DNA of 9,622 nucleotides from Magnetovibrio sp. (GCA_016763255.1 JAESUA010000378.1:1-9622); one strand, 5' to 3'; numbered from the stretch's first letter, positions 1 through 7,167 are shown. Numbers and translations are program-made. Notes: generated by a model from the sequence alone, not told the origin.

Positions 1-1121
1 ATCACTTGCTCCCCTCCCTTCAAGCCTGCCAACACGCTCATACGTCCATCGTCCAGGTTCACACCCAAACGCACCAAACGCAGCGAAATGGTTTCACCTT
101 CGATAACGAAGACACTGGGAAAACTACCGCGCCAAACCAAGGCTTCGGTCGGCACCACCGGGGCGCTACGATTGGCTGACGCCAGATCGGGGACACGCAC
201 CTCGGCGTACATACCGGGTCCACCCGGTGTGCCTTCCGGTAAATCAAATTTCACCGTCACGGTATGACCGCTTGCATCAGCCATCGGGAATATTTGCGCC
301 ACGCGGGCCATCACCTCAGGGCCCCGCACATCCAGGCGTGCAGGCAACATCATGCCTTTTTCCAAGCTGGCGACTAGCCGTACGGGAACTTCGACCTGTA
401 AACGCAAGTACTTGGTATAGGCAAAGCGCACCAACGCTTGGCCGGGCTGAACGGTATCGCCCTCTTCCACCAATTTTTGGGTGATAACACCATCAAACGG
501 TGCCACGGTGCGGGTATCGCGCAGGCTGGCATCCAAGGTTTCCAAGCGGGCGTGGGCTTGGGCCAACTGGCTTTGTGCCTGGCTCATGCCGGAGTAACTG
601 TTGTAAAGGTCGGCTTGGCGTTCCACCCCGGTATTGGAATTGCCCACCATGTTGGAAAAACCACGAGTGAAAAACTGATCGAACATGGTCGGCATGCCCA
701 TGCCCGGCACGCCGGTGACCGAGTTTGTGCGCGGCGAAATCAATTCACGTGAATACTGCACCCGGGCGTTCTGCATCCCGGCCTGGGCACTGGCGATATC
801 GGCCAAGGCGGCGCGGCGCTGGGCTTGAATGCTGTCATCATCGATGGTGATCAGCAATTCGTCTTGGGTAAAATCATCCCCTTCAGCACCGGAAATAAAG
901 GTCACGATGCCGGGCGTCTGGGCCGCGATGTTGACCTCTTTATATGGCACCACCGTGCCCGCTAACGTGGTCATTTCACCGATCTGTTCAACCGTAACCG
1001 TAGCGGTCTTATAGTCCGCCGCAAAGGCGGGGGGGGTGAGGCTGAGTGCCACCACAACCCATGCACCTGCAACAGCCCGCTGCAACACTCCCGTCTTAGT
1101 CATTACGTTTCCGCCCAACAT
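1..1121 (-). CDS. RND efflux periplasmic adaptor subunit (MFP/HlyD family), 3' end outside window
   Basis: This gene encodes the periplasmic bridge between an inner-membrane RND pump and an outer-membrane channel. 373 residues are visible, close to full length for the family. A signal peptide runs over about residues 1-34 and ends PAFA. A first lipoyl/barrel half follows (about 45-95, including VVPYKEVNIAAQTPG), then an Ala/Gln-rich helical hairpin (about 96-200), the second lipoyl half (VAPFDGVITQKLVEEGD, about 207-222), and a beta-barrel with the start of the membrane-proximal domain (about 238-373). I chose the ATG at 1121 because GGAGG lies 7 bases upstream; an in-frame ATG at 1103 is possible but has a weaker site. 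The hairpin contains an unusual Met/Phe/Gly-rich insertion (about residues 131-165). The gene follows the SCP2-like gene by 76 bp on the same strand, so shared transcription is likely. The pump gene is presumably beyond base 1. Family assignment is strong; the substrate is unknown. Confidence 0.88.
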   Translation of the reverse strand, partial: MLGGNVMTKTGVLQRAVAGAWVVVALSLTPPAFAADYKTATVTVEQIGEMTTLAGTVVPYKEVNIAAQTPGIVTFISGAEGDDFTQDELLITIDDDSIQAQRRAALADIASAQAGMQNARVQYSRELISPRTNSVTGVPGMGMPTMFDQFFTRGFSNMVGNSNTGVERQADLYNSYSGMSQAQSQLAQAHARLETLDASLRDTRTVAPFDGVITQKLVEEGDTVQPGQALVRFAYTKYLRLQVEVPVRLVASLEKGMMLPARLDVRGPEVMARVAQIFPMADASGHTVTVKFDLPEGTPGGPGMYAEVRVPDLASANRSAPVVPTEALVWRGSFPSVFVIEGETISLRLVRLGVNLDDGRMSVLAGLKGGEQV

Positions 1122-1197
1122 TCCCCAACCTCCGGTATCGACTGTGTTTGTTCGTTTATTGTGTTTGTTTTTTTCAAGTCATCATGCGTGATGAGAG

Positions 1198-1593
1198 CTA
1201 AGCTTTGCCCATCGCCGCAAAACTTTTGACAAAGGGGCCAGCCATGCGCGGATCTTTGACCATGGCGCTGTAGTCGCCCACTAAAAATTGAATTTTACGC
1301 GGGGCATAAGCCATCCCCAGCCCCATCATTCCCGGTGGTTTTTTCAACCACTTGTCCCAATCGCCTTGGCTCGCACGGATATCCCAATTGACCTCCTGGC
1401 CATCAAACGCGCCAGCAGAGACGGCTTTTCCGCCCTCAATCACCAAAACACCGGACGGCGCATCGTCACCGATGTATCCGTACGCAATGGTTGATGTGAA
1501 GCCGATTTTCTCCAGCTCGTCAGAAAGGCCTGCCTCAGTGTTCCAGACGTTTTGAAATGACGCCATCCAGTCCGATGAAAACATATTTGTCAT
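1198..1593 (-). CDS. SCP2-like sterol/lipid-binding domain protein
   Basis: A 131-residue soluble protein with no signal peptide or membrane segment, so it is probably cytoplasmic. Its sequence fits the bacterial single-domain SCP2-like family, which binds hydrophobic ligands such as lipids and acyl compounds in a tunnel. Features I recognise are the GVLVIEGGKAVSAGAFDG strand pair (about 48-65), the WDIRAS segment (about 70-75), the KKPPGMMGLGMAY loop (about 84-96) and a C-terminal helix region (VKDPRMAGPFVKSFAAMGK). This is recognition from memory, not a profile search. The ATG is preceded by AAGGGGGAG at a 5-base spacing, a strong ribosome site. It is the first gene after a perfect sigma-54 promoter at 1724-1709 and is followed in the same direction by the RND adaptor gene. 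The pairing suggests a role in handling hydrophobic cargo, which is inference. Confidence 0.75.
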   Translation of the reverse strand: MTNMFSSDWMASFQNVWNTEAGLSDELEKIGFTSTIAYGYIGDDAPSGVLVIEGGKAVSAGAFDGQEVNWDIRASQGDWDKWLKKPPGMMGLGMAYAPRKIQFLVGDYSAMVKDPRMAGPFVKSFAAMGKA

Positions 1594-1708
1594 GATTACT
1601 CCCCCTTAGATTGGCACCCCAAAGATGCAAGCTACTCTCATTTTATTCTCATGAGCTGTAACACCTGCAAACTTAGCGTGTGAAACGCATTTCGTTAACC
1701 CCTGATTA

Positions 1709-1724
1709 AGCAATGCCCGTGCCA
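1709..1724 (-). promoter_or_regulatory. Sigma-54 (RpoN) -24/-12 promoter for the SCP2-like/RND adaptor genes
   Basis: Read on the minus strand the element is TGGCACGGGCATTGCT. It matches the sigma-54 core consensus TGGCACG-N4-TTGCW at every defined position, with GG and GC separated by the required 10 bases. Transcription should start near 1698, about 105 bases before the SCP2-like ATG. An IHF-type site and a palindromic array lie upstream at distances typical of enhancer-dependent promoters, and a sigma-54 activator gene lies just beyond them. Confidence 0.88.
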
Positions 1725-1831
1725 CATGGTTATTTATCGTCTCAACTATCTGAAATATATACGAATAATGGCAAAAAAACATTTCACCACAACAAGTAGA
1801 TGCAACACCACTACATTAGTATATTTATATA

Positions 1832-1844
1832 TAATGCATTGATA
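1832..1844 (-). promoter_or_regulatory. Candidate IHF binding site
   Basis: On the minus strand this reads TATCAATGCATTA, an exact fit to the IHF consensus WATCAANNNNTTR. It lies in AT-rich DNA between the sigma-54 promoter (1709-1724) and the TGCAACA array (1861-1891). IHF commonly binds in that position to bend enhancer-bound activators toward polymerase. The match is seen directly; IHF binding is inferred. Confidence 0.6.
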
Positions 1845-1860
1845 ATATTGATCTTTTTTC

Positions 1861-1891
1861 GCTGCAACATGCTGCAACATGTTGCGCAACA
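1861..1891. promoter_or_regulatory. Array of TGCAACA half-sites: probable upstream activating sequence
   Basis: GCTGCAACAT occurs twice in tandem (1861-1880). The second copy runs into two overlapping perfect palindromes, GCAACATGTTGC (1874-1885) and TGTTGCGCAACA (1880-1891). Further TGCAACA copies lie at 1801-1807 and 1915-1921, the latter within the palindrome GTTGCAAC (1913-1920). Dyads built from one heptamer are typical of sites for dimeric Fis-type HTH activators. The centre is about 180-190 bases upstream of the predicted sigma-54 start, a usual enhancer distance. The likeliest ligand is the activator encoded just downstream at 1964; this is inferred. Confidence 0.7.
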
Positions 1892-1963
1892 CTTCGTTTC
1901 ATGACAGCATCAGTTGCAACACATCATAAAAGCAGCCGCAAAGGCCGTGGGAGGACGTCAGCG

Positions 1964-3397
1964 ATGGGAATCATCGATCACAAGCTCGATTTGGCCGCGA
2001 TCAATCCGCTTTTTAAAACCCTCATTTCATGCATATCGGATGGCGTGCTGATCACCGATGAAGATGGCCAGGTGCTCTGTCTCAACGATGCCTTTAAACA
2101 AATGCTCGGTGATGGCGACACCACAGCGGGCGATGAAAGCATCAATGAAAGCGAACTGGCCCGCATCTTCAGTTTGACGGATCGCTCCACTTGCGCGGCT
2201 CTGTCCTATGCCTCCCCGGGTTCACCGCTGGACAATTTTGTACGGGTTACCGAACGGGTTCGCCAGGGCAACTCGACCCGTGATGTTGATCTGTTGCTTG
2301 GCACCATTCCCTTAGAACAGGGCGCGGGCCATCTGAAGGTGGCAATTTCCCAAGACCGCACCACGCGCAAGACTCCAGACGCCCCCCACACGCTGCAAAA
2401 ACAGGGTTTCATCACCAACGACCGTGAAATGCTGTCGATCATTTCGCGTCTGAAGCAAATTGCCGATTCAACGGCTCCGGTTTTGCTGCTGGGTGAATCG
2501 GGCACCGGCAAAACACAGATCGCACGCATGATCCATGAGCAAAGCCCGCGGGCAAAAAAGCCCCTGGTCGAAGTCAACTGCGCCGCGATTCCCGAACAGT
2601 TGCTGGAATCTGAATTGTTCGGCCATGTCAAAGGCGCCTTCACCGGTGCCACCCAAAAACGCAAGGGGCGTTTTCAGGCGGCCCATGGCGGCACCTTGTT
2701 GCTGGATGAAATCGGCGAAATTCCGTTGCACCTGCAGGCTAAATTGCTGCGCGCCATCCAAGACCAACGGTTTGAGCCGGTGGGATCGGATGAAACCGTC
2801 GAGGTTGATGTACGGGTTATTTCGGCCACCAACCAAAACCTGCGTGATATGGTCAACCAAGGCACCTTTCGCGCCGACCTGTATTATCGTCTAGCGGTGG
2901 TGCCGATCAGAATTCCGCCGTTACGCGATCGTGTCGGCGACATTCCGCTGCTGCTCAAACACTTTTGCACCGACCTCACCGATCGTGGTTATCCCAACGA
3001 TGTGGCCTGCACCCCCGAAGCCATGCGCATGATGATGGATTATCCGTGGCCCGGTAATGTGCGTGAAATGCTCAATGCCGTGGAACACGCTTATATCTGC
3101 GCCGTCGATAAAGCCGTGGTGCCTGAAAGCCTGCCCCAAGACATTCGTCACTTCACCATCGCCGGTCCTTATTCGGGCCTGATTGACGAAAATGCGCTCT
3201 ATGGACGTCGCCAAGATGATACACCGTCAGCACGTGACGCGTTGCCGTCCAGGACGGGGGGAGATCAGCCCTCACCTGCCGATGAGATCGTCCAAGCCTT
3301 AAGCACTGCGGGCGGTAACAAATCAGCTGCGGCCAGGGCGTTGGGCATCGACCGCACCACCTTATGGCGGCGCATGCGCAAGTTTAACTTGGCATAA
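1964..3397 (+). CDS. Sigma-54-dependent transcriptional activator, PAS-AAA+-Fis HTH
   Basis: A 477-residue bacterial enhancer-binding protein. The N-terminal sensory part (about 10-130, with ISDGVLITDEDGQVLCLNDAF) looks like a PAS domain rather than a phospho-receiver, so it probably senses a small molecule or redox cue directly. The AAA+ domain (about 149-374) has Walker A GESGTGKT (177-184), the sigma-54-contacting GAFTGA loop (224-229), Walker B LLLDE (245-249) and the arginine-finger region FRADLYYRL (302-310). A linker of low conservation leads to a Fis-type helix-turn-helix (about 440-475, GGNKSAAARALGIDRTTLWRR). I placed the start at 1964 because GGGAGGA lies 8 bases upstream. An in-frame ATG at 1901 would add 21 basic residues but has no ribosome site and would overlap the TGCAACA elements. 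It is divergent from the SCP2-like gene, whose sigma-54 promoter is its probable target. The specific family name is unclear. Confidence 0.92.
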   Translation: MGIIDHKLDLAAINPLFKTLISCISDGVLITDEDGQVLCLNDAFKQMLGDGDTTAGDESINESELARIFSLTDRSTCAALSYASPGSPLDNFVRVTERVRQGNSTRDVDLLLGTIPLEQGAGHLKVAISQDRTTRKTPDAPHTLQKQGFITNDREMLSIISRLKQIADSTAPVLLLGESGTGKTQIARMIHEQSPRAKKPLVEVNCAAIPEQLLESELFGHVKGAFTGATQKRKGRFQAAHGGTLLLDEIGEIPLHLQAKLLRAIQDQRFEPVGSDETVEVDVRVISATNQNLRDMVNQGTFRADLYYRLAVVPIRIPPLRDRVGDIPLLLKHFCTDLTDRGYPNDVACTPEAMRMMMDYPWPGNVREMLNAVEHAYICAVDKAVVPESLPQDIRHFTIAGPYSGLIDENALYGRRQDDTPSARDALPSRTGGDQPSPADEIVQALSTAGGNKSAAARALGIDRTTLWRRMRKFNLA

Positions 3398-3450
3398 ACC
3401 TCAACTGACGCTAGCTTCTCATCACTGAAATACAACTTAGGTTGGGTGTG

Positions 3451-3933
3451 ATGAAGCGTCTCACGGCAATTTTGTTTTTTTTCTCCATGCTTGTCGTGGC
3501 GCAAACGGCTGTGGCGCAGGGCCCCGGGTTAGGCATGCCCGGCTTGGCCATGCCTGGGTTAGCAATGTATGGCAACTGGTGCGGCCCCGGCACGGATATA
3601 AACGCCAACCCGCCGCTCGACCCGTTGGACGAAGCCTGCATGCGGCACGATGTCTGTTATGCCACCAATGGCGTTGCGGCATGTGAATGCGACGTTGGTT
3701 TTATGCGTGAACTGCGCACCTTGGCCTACCCAAACCAAGACACCTTTGTGCGCTCACGCGCGATGTATGACGCGATTGCCATGACGCCGTGTGACGACCC
3801 CACCGGCTGGGCGCTCAAGCAAAGCCTGATGTGGAGTGACATCGCCGACGATGCGCTGAGTGGCCGCGCCTCCCCGCTAGAGGTTCCGGCGCGGTGGATG
3901 TATCTGCTATCGCGCTCCAATCCCTACTATTAA
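3451..3933 (+). CDS. Secreted phospholipase A2-like protein
   Basis: A 160-residue protein with a clear signal peptide (MKRLTAILFFFSMLVVAQTA, cleavage near residue 22-23), so it is probably exported to the periplasm or beyond. The mature part has secreted PLA2 hallmarks: a calcium loop YGNWCGPG (40-47), the active-site helix ACMRHDVCY with His66-Asp67, and CECD (78-81) placing a second Asp where PLA2 enzymes have their catalytic aspartate. Cysteines at 44, 63, 69, 78, 80 and 114 could form disulfides. The enzyme would hydrolyse the sn-2 acyl bond of phospholipids. The mature N-terminus has a short MPGLA repeat. I prefer the ATG at 3451; TTG 3442 and GTG 3448 are alternatives, and the ribosome site is weak. 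It starts 53 bp after the activator gene and ends 37 bp before dctB. Motif identity is good; activity and substrate are unproven. Confidence 0.78.
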   Translation: MKRLTAILFFFSMLVVAQTAVAQGPGLGMPGLAMPGLAMYGNWCGPGTDINANPPLDPLDEACMRHDVCYATNGVAACECDVGFMRELRTLAYPNQDTFVRSRAMYDAIAMTPCDDPTGWALKQSLMWSDIADDALSGRASPLEVPARWMYLLSRSNPYY

Positions 3934-3970
3934 GTTGCCCTCTATTCACAGCCACCGCTGATTGCGTACA

Positions 3971-5800
3971 ATGGTCACCATGGACCATCCCCAGGACGCC
4001 ACTGATTTCAAAGCGCACAAACCCAGCCGTATCAATTGGCTGTGGCTGTTGGCGTTACCGGTGTTGTTGGTTGGTTTTTATGGCGGGGCCAAAAGCTGGC
4101 TGACAAGCAGCCTATATGACGACAGCAACCGCACCTTGGGTTTGTACACCGCTGGGCTGGAAGAATTGCTGGGCAAATTCCATCCGCTGCCACAAATCTA
4201 TGCCCTCCATCCTCATATTCAAAAGATGTTAAAAAACCCCGACAACCAGATTTTACGTCATGATGTCAACACCTTACTGATGAAGGTCAATCAGGCCTCC
4301 AGCGCAGCCGAAACCTATGTGCTCGATACCACCGGCATGACATTGGCGGCCAGCAACTGGAATAAGCAGGTCACCTTTGTGGGGCGCAGTTTCAGCTACC
4401 GCCCTTATTATCAGGACGCCATGGAAAATGGCCATGGACAATTTTTCGCCCTGGATACCACCTCATTGCAACGCGGCTATTACCTGTCCAGCGCCATCGT
4501 TGATGAAGCCCAAAAAACCATCGGCGTGGTGGTGGTGAAGGTTGATGTGGCCCAGGCGGAACTGGGGTGGAACGCCCCCGATCATGACGTTATCGTTACC
4601 GATGAAGCGGGCATCGTATTTTTATCATCACGCCGCGAATGGCTGTACACCGCGCTCAGCGACCCCAGCCTAGAAGCCTTAGCTACATTGGGAGAGACCC
4701 GACGTTACGCCGACAAAAAAATTGGCCGCATGCCTTTTAAGATCAACAACGCATCATCACCGTGGGCAAAATCGTTTGAACCGCAACGTAGATCCAACCC
4801 GACTTACTTGGCAACACATCAAGATATTGCCGGCGCCGGTTGGCGGGTGTGGATTTTGGCGGATACGGCGGCCATGCTCAACACCGCCCTGGCATATGCA
4901 GGGGCCATCGTCTTGGTCATCGCACTGGCGGCGATCGCCGTGGTCAGCCTGATCGAACGCCGACGCGGATTGTTGCGCGCTCTTTCGGTCCAACACAACG
5001 CCCGCCGGATCTTGGAAAATTCAGCCGTTGAGCTGGAACACCAAGTTGAAAAACGCACCGCAGATTTAAAGCGCACACAAAACGAATTGGTCCAGGCTGG
5101 CAAGATGGCGGCTTTGGGACAGATGTCGGTGGGTATCAACCATGAACTCAACCAACCGCTGACCGCGATCCGATCCTATGCCCACAACGCCCATAAATTT
5201 TTGCAATTCGGCCGCATGGATGAAGCCCGCGACAACATGTCGCTGATTTCAGCCCTTTCCGAGCGCATGGGCGACATCATCTTGCGGCTTAAAATCTTTG
5301 CCCGTGAAAGTTCCGACGAACGCACCCCGCAAAACTTGCAAGCGGTGATCCAAGACACTTTGCGCATCGTCGGGCCACGGCTGAAAAAAGACCGCGTCAA
5401 ATTAAACATTGATGTTCACGACCATGACATCACGGTGCTGGTCAACAACGTGCGTCTGGAACAAGTGCTGGTCAATTTGATCAACAACGCCGCCGATGCG
5501 TTTGAAGGTGATGGTGAACGCCGCATTCAATTGAGCGCAACCACCGATAAAAAAGATGCCGTCGTGAAGGTCCAAGACACCGGACCCGGCATCCCGGAAG
5601 ACGTTATCGACCATCTGTTCGAGCCGTTTTTCACCACCAAGGATGTGGGCATTGGGCTGGGCTTGGGCCTCTCCATTTCCTTTGGCATCATCCATGAATT
5701 TGGTGGTGAATTGAGCGCCCGCAATCTTGAGGATGGCGGAGCCGAATTTACTTTTAACATCCCCCTTTCCATCCCCTTGGCAAATAAAGATGAGGCTTAA
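3971..5800 (+). CDS. dctB: C4-dicarboxylate sensor histidine kinase DctB
   Basis: An inner-membrane sensor kinase of about 609 residues. TM1 (about 21-43, INWLWLLALPVLLVGFYGG) is followed by a large periplasmic region (about 45-300) of the double-PAS/dCache type that binds C4-dicarboxylates in known DctB proteins. TM2 (about 303-325) leads into a coiled coil (VELEHQVEKRTADLKRTQ) and the kinase core: H-box GINHELNQPLTAIRSY with His391, N-box NLINNAADAF with Asn505, G1 DTGPGIP (536-542), F-box LFEPFFTTK and G2 GLGLGLSIS. The GHELNQPL-like H-box and the directly following dctD support DctB. The start is uncertain: TTG 3962, ATG 3971 and ATG 3980 are in frame, and none has a clear Shine-Dalgarno sequence. 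It should autophosphorylate His391 and pass the phosphate to DctD. Its stop codon directly abuts the dctD start. Confidence 0.9.
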   Translation: MVTMDHPQDATDFKAHKPSRINWLWLLALPVLLVGFYGGAKSWLTSSLYDDSNRTLGLYTAGLEELLGKFHPLPQIYALHPHIQKMLKNPDNQILRHDVNTLLMKVNQASSAAETYVLDTTGMTLAASNWNKQVTFVGRSFSYRPYYQDAMENGHGQFFALDTTSLQRGYYLSSAIVDEAQKTIGVVVVKVDVAQAELGWNAPDHDVIVTDEAGIVFLSSRREWLYTALSDPSLEALATLGETRRYADKKIGRMPFKINNASSPWAKSFEPQRRSNPTYLATHQDIAGAGWRVWILADTAAMLNTALAYAGAIVLVIALAAIAVVSLIERRRGLLRALSVQHNARRILENSAVELEHQVEKRTADLKRTQNELVQAGKMAALGQMSVGINHELNQPLTAIRSYAHNAHKFLQFGRMDEARDNMSLISALSERMGDIILRLKIFARESSDERTPQNLQAVIQDTLRIVGPRLKKDRVKLNIDVHDHDITVLVNNVRLEQVLVNLINNAADAFEGDGERRIQLSATTDKKDAVVKVQDTGPGIPEDVIDHLFEPFFTTKDVGIGLGLGLSISFGIIHEFGGELSARNLEDGGAEFTFNIPLSIPLANKDEA

Positions 5801-7165
5801 ATGCTCGACAAACCCCCGGTCATTGTCATCGACGACGAAGAACATGTGCGGCTGTCTTGCGCCCAGTCTCTGGAGTTGGCCGGTTTCAACCCCGACACCG
5901 AAGAATGTGCAGAAGATGCGCTGGATTATCTTTCACGCAGTTTTCCCGGCGTGCTGGTCTCAGACGTGCGCTTGGGCGGCATGGATGGCCTGGAACTGCT
6001 GGCCAAGGTTAAGGAGTTGGACGCCGACATTCCGGTGATCATTATCACCGGGCACGGCGATGTATCGATGGCGGTCAAAGCCATGCACCAAGGCGCGTTT
6101 GATTTTTTGGAAAAGCCGTTCGACACCGACCGCTTTATCGATGCCGTATCGCGCGCCGCCCAAACCCGTTGGCTGGTGATGGAAAATCGCCGACTGTCTT
6201 CCAAACTCAACGCCCGTTCGGGCATCGACAGCGTGCTTTTGGGCCAGTCCCCGGCGATGGTTCATTTACGCGATCAAGTCGCCACCATGGCGCAAACCGA
6301 TGCCGACATCTTGGTCATGGGTGAAACCGGGTCCGGCAAAGAATTGGTGGCGCGCTGCCTGCATGATTTTGGTCCACGTAAAAACAAACACTTTGTCGCC
6401 ATCAACTGTGGCGCGCTGCCCGACGCGATGATCGAGTCTGAACTTTTTGGCCACGTGGCGGGGGCCTTTACCGGGGCCGCCAAGGCCCGTGTCGGAAAAT
6501 TCGAGCACGCCCAAGGCGGCACCGTGTTCTTGGATGAAATCGAAAGCATGCCGCTGGATTTGCAAGTCGGCCTGTTGCGCGTTCTGCAAGAGCGCATGGT
6601 CGAACCCTTAGGCGCCAACAAATCCATTCCTTCGGATATCCGCGTTATCGCCGCAACCAAGGTTGACCTGCTGGAGGCCAGCAGCGCCGGAAGGTTTCGT
6701 GAAGATCTGTACTATCGCCTCAACGTGATGACCGCACACGTCCCCCCTTTACGTGATCGCAAGGAAGACATCACCAGCCTGTTTCAACATTTTTGTGGAT
6801 TTTCCGCCACCCGTCAACGGCGCGCCTGCCCGTCTATGGGCCCAGGTTTGGCTCAACAATTGATGGCTTATGATTGGCGTGGCAACGTGCGTGAACTGCG
6901 CAATGCGGCGGAACGTTTTGTGCTTGATCTGCCGCCGATCCCGGGGCTTAGCCCTGCCGCAAACAATGCTTCTCTGGTTGCCCGCGCCAATGGTGGCACC
7001 CTGCCCGAACGCGTCGAATGTTTTGAAAAAAGCCTCATCGAAGGTGATCTCAAAAGCGCCAACGGCAACGTCACGCAAGCCTGTAAAAGCCTCGGCATCC
7101 CGCGCAAAACGCTTTACGACAAACTCACCAAGTACGATTTAAAGCGTGACGACTTCACCGGCTGA
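5801..7165 (+). CDS. dctD: C4-dicarboxylate response regulator DctD (NtrC family, sigma-54 activator)
   Basis: A 454-residue cytoplasmic transcription activator. The receiver domain (1-120) has the acidic pair Asp11/Asp12, phospho-acceptor Asp55 (VSDVRLGGMDG), Thr83 and Lys105 (FLEKPF). The AAA+ domain (about 145-375) has Walker A GETGSGKE (174-181), GAFTGA (221-226), Walker B VFLDE (242-246) and FREDLYYRL. A Fis-type HTH (about 421-446, NGNVTQACKSLGIPRKTLYDKL) ends the protein. The start ATG immediately follows the dctB TAA, with GAGG 6 bases upstream, so translation is coupled. The probable target is dctPQM: two dyads begin 3 bases after this gene's stop, and a -24/-12-like element lies upstream of dctP. 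Its activation by DctB phosphorylation is family knowledge. Confidence 0.92.
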   Translation: MLDKPPVIVIDDEEHVRLSCAQSLELAGFNPDTEECAEDALDYLSRSFPGVLVSDVRLGGMDGLELLAKVKELDADIPVIIITGHGDVSMAVKAMHQGAFDFLEKPFDTDRFIDAVSRAAQTRWLVMENRRLSSKLNARSGIDSVLLGQSPAMVHLRDQVATMAQTDADILVMGETGSGKELVARCLHDFGPRKNKHFVAINCGALPDAMIESELFGHVAGAFTGAAKARVGKFEHAQGGTVFLDEIESMPLDLQVGLLRVLQERMVEPLGANKSIPSDIRVIAATKVDLLEASSAGRFREDLYYRLNVMTAHVPPLRDRKEDITSLFQHFCGFSATRQRRACPSMGPGLAQQLMAYDWRGNVRELRNAAERFVLDLPPIPGLSPAANNASLVARANGGTLPERVECFEKSLIEGDLKSANGNVTQACKSLGIPRKTLYDKLTKYDLKRDDFTG

Positions 7166-7167
7166 AC

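Larger units (their letters stand above)
1594..1963. promoter_or_regulatory. Divergent control region between the SCP2-like gene and the sigma-54 activator gene
   Basis: This non-coding stretch of about 370 bp is strikingly AT-rich, especially 1735-1860, compared with the flanking genes. It holds a leader of about 105 bases for the leftward transcript, a sigma-54 core promoter, an IHF-type site and a cluster of TGCAACA elements, each listed separately. A TATAAT lies at 1830-1835 on the plus strand but without a credible -35 partner, so I do not call a sigma-70 promoter for the activator gene. I found no RNA gene or small ORF worth calling. Confidence 0.8.

Noticed and set aside
438..752. Plus-strand ORF of 104 codons opposite the RND adaptor gene.
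   Set aside because: The minus-strand frame gives a continuous recognisable adaptor protein; the plus-strand product has no recognisable features and is a shadow.
1179..1194. Hairpin TCATCA-TGCG-TGATGA just after the SCP2-like stop, considered as a terminator.
   Set aside because: In the direction of transcription (minus strand) it is followed by an A-run, not a U-run, and the stem is only 6 bp with little GC. It may be an mRNA processing or stabilising hairpin, but an intrinsic terminator is not supported.
1830..1835. TATAAT on the plus strand, considered as a -10 box for the activator gene.
   Set aside because: No acceptable -35 hexamer lies 16-18 bases upstream, and chance TATAAT is expected in this AT-rich stretch; it also overlaps the IHF match.
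2206..2860. Long minus-strand ORFs opposite the AAA+ domain of the activator, with similar ones opposite dctD, dctP and dctQ.
   Set aside because: They lie entirely antisense to well-conserved domains, have unnatural compositions and lack ribosome sites; they are by-products of codon bias.
3584..3598. GTGC...GCAC inverted repeat resembling the DctD dyad.
   Set aside because: It is only a 4-bp arm inside the conserved calcium-loop coding region of the PLA2-like gene and lacks the GGAA core of the sites upstream of dctP.
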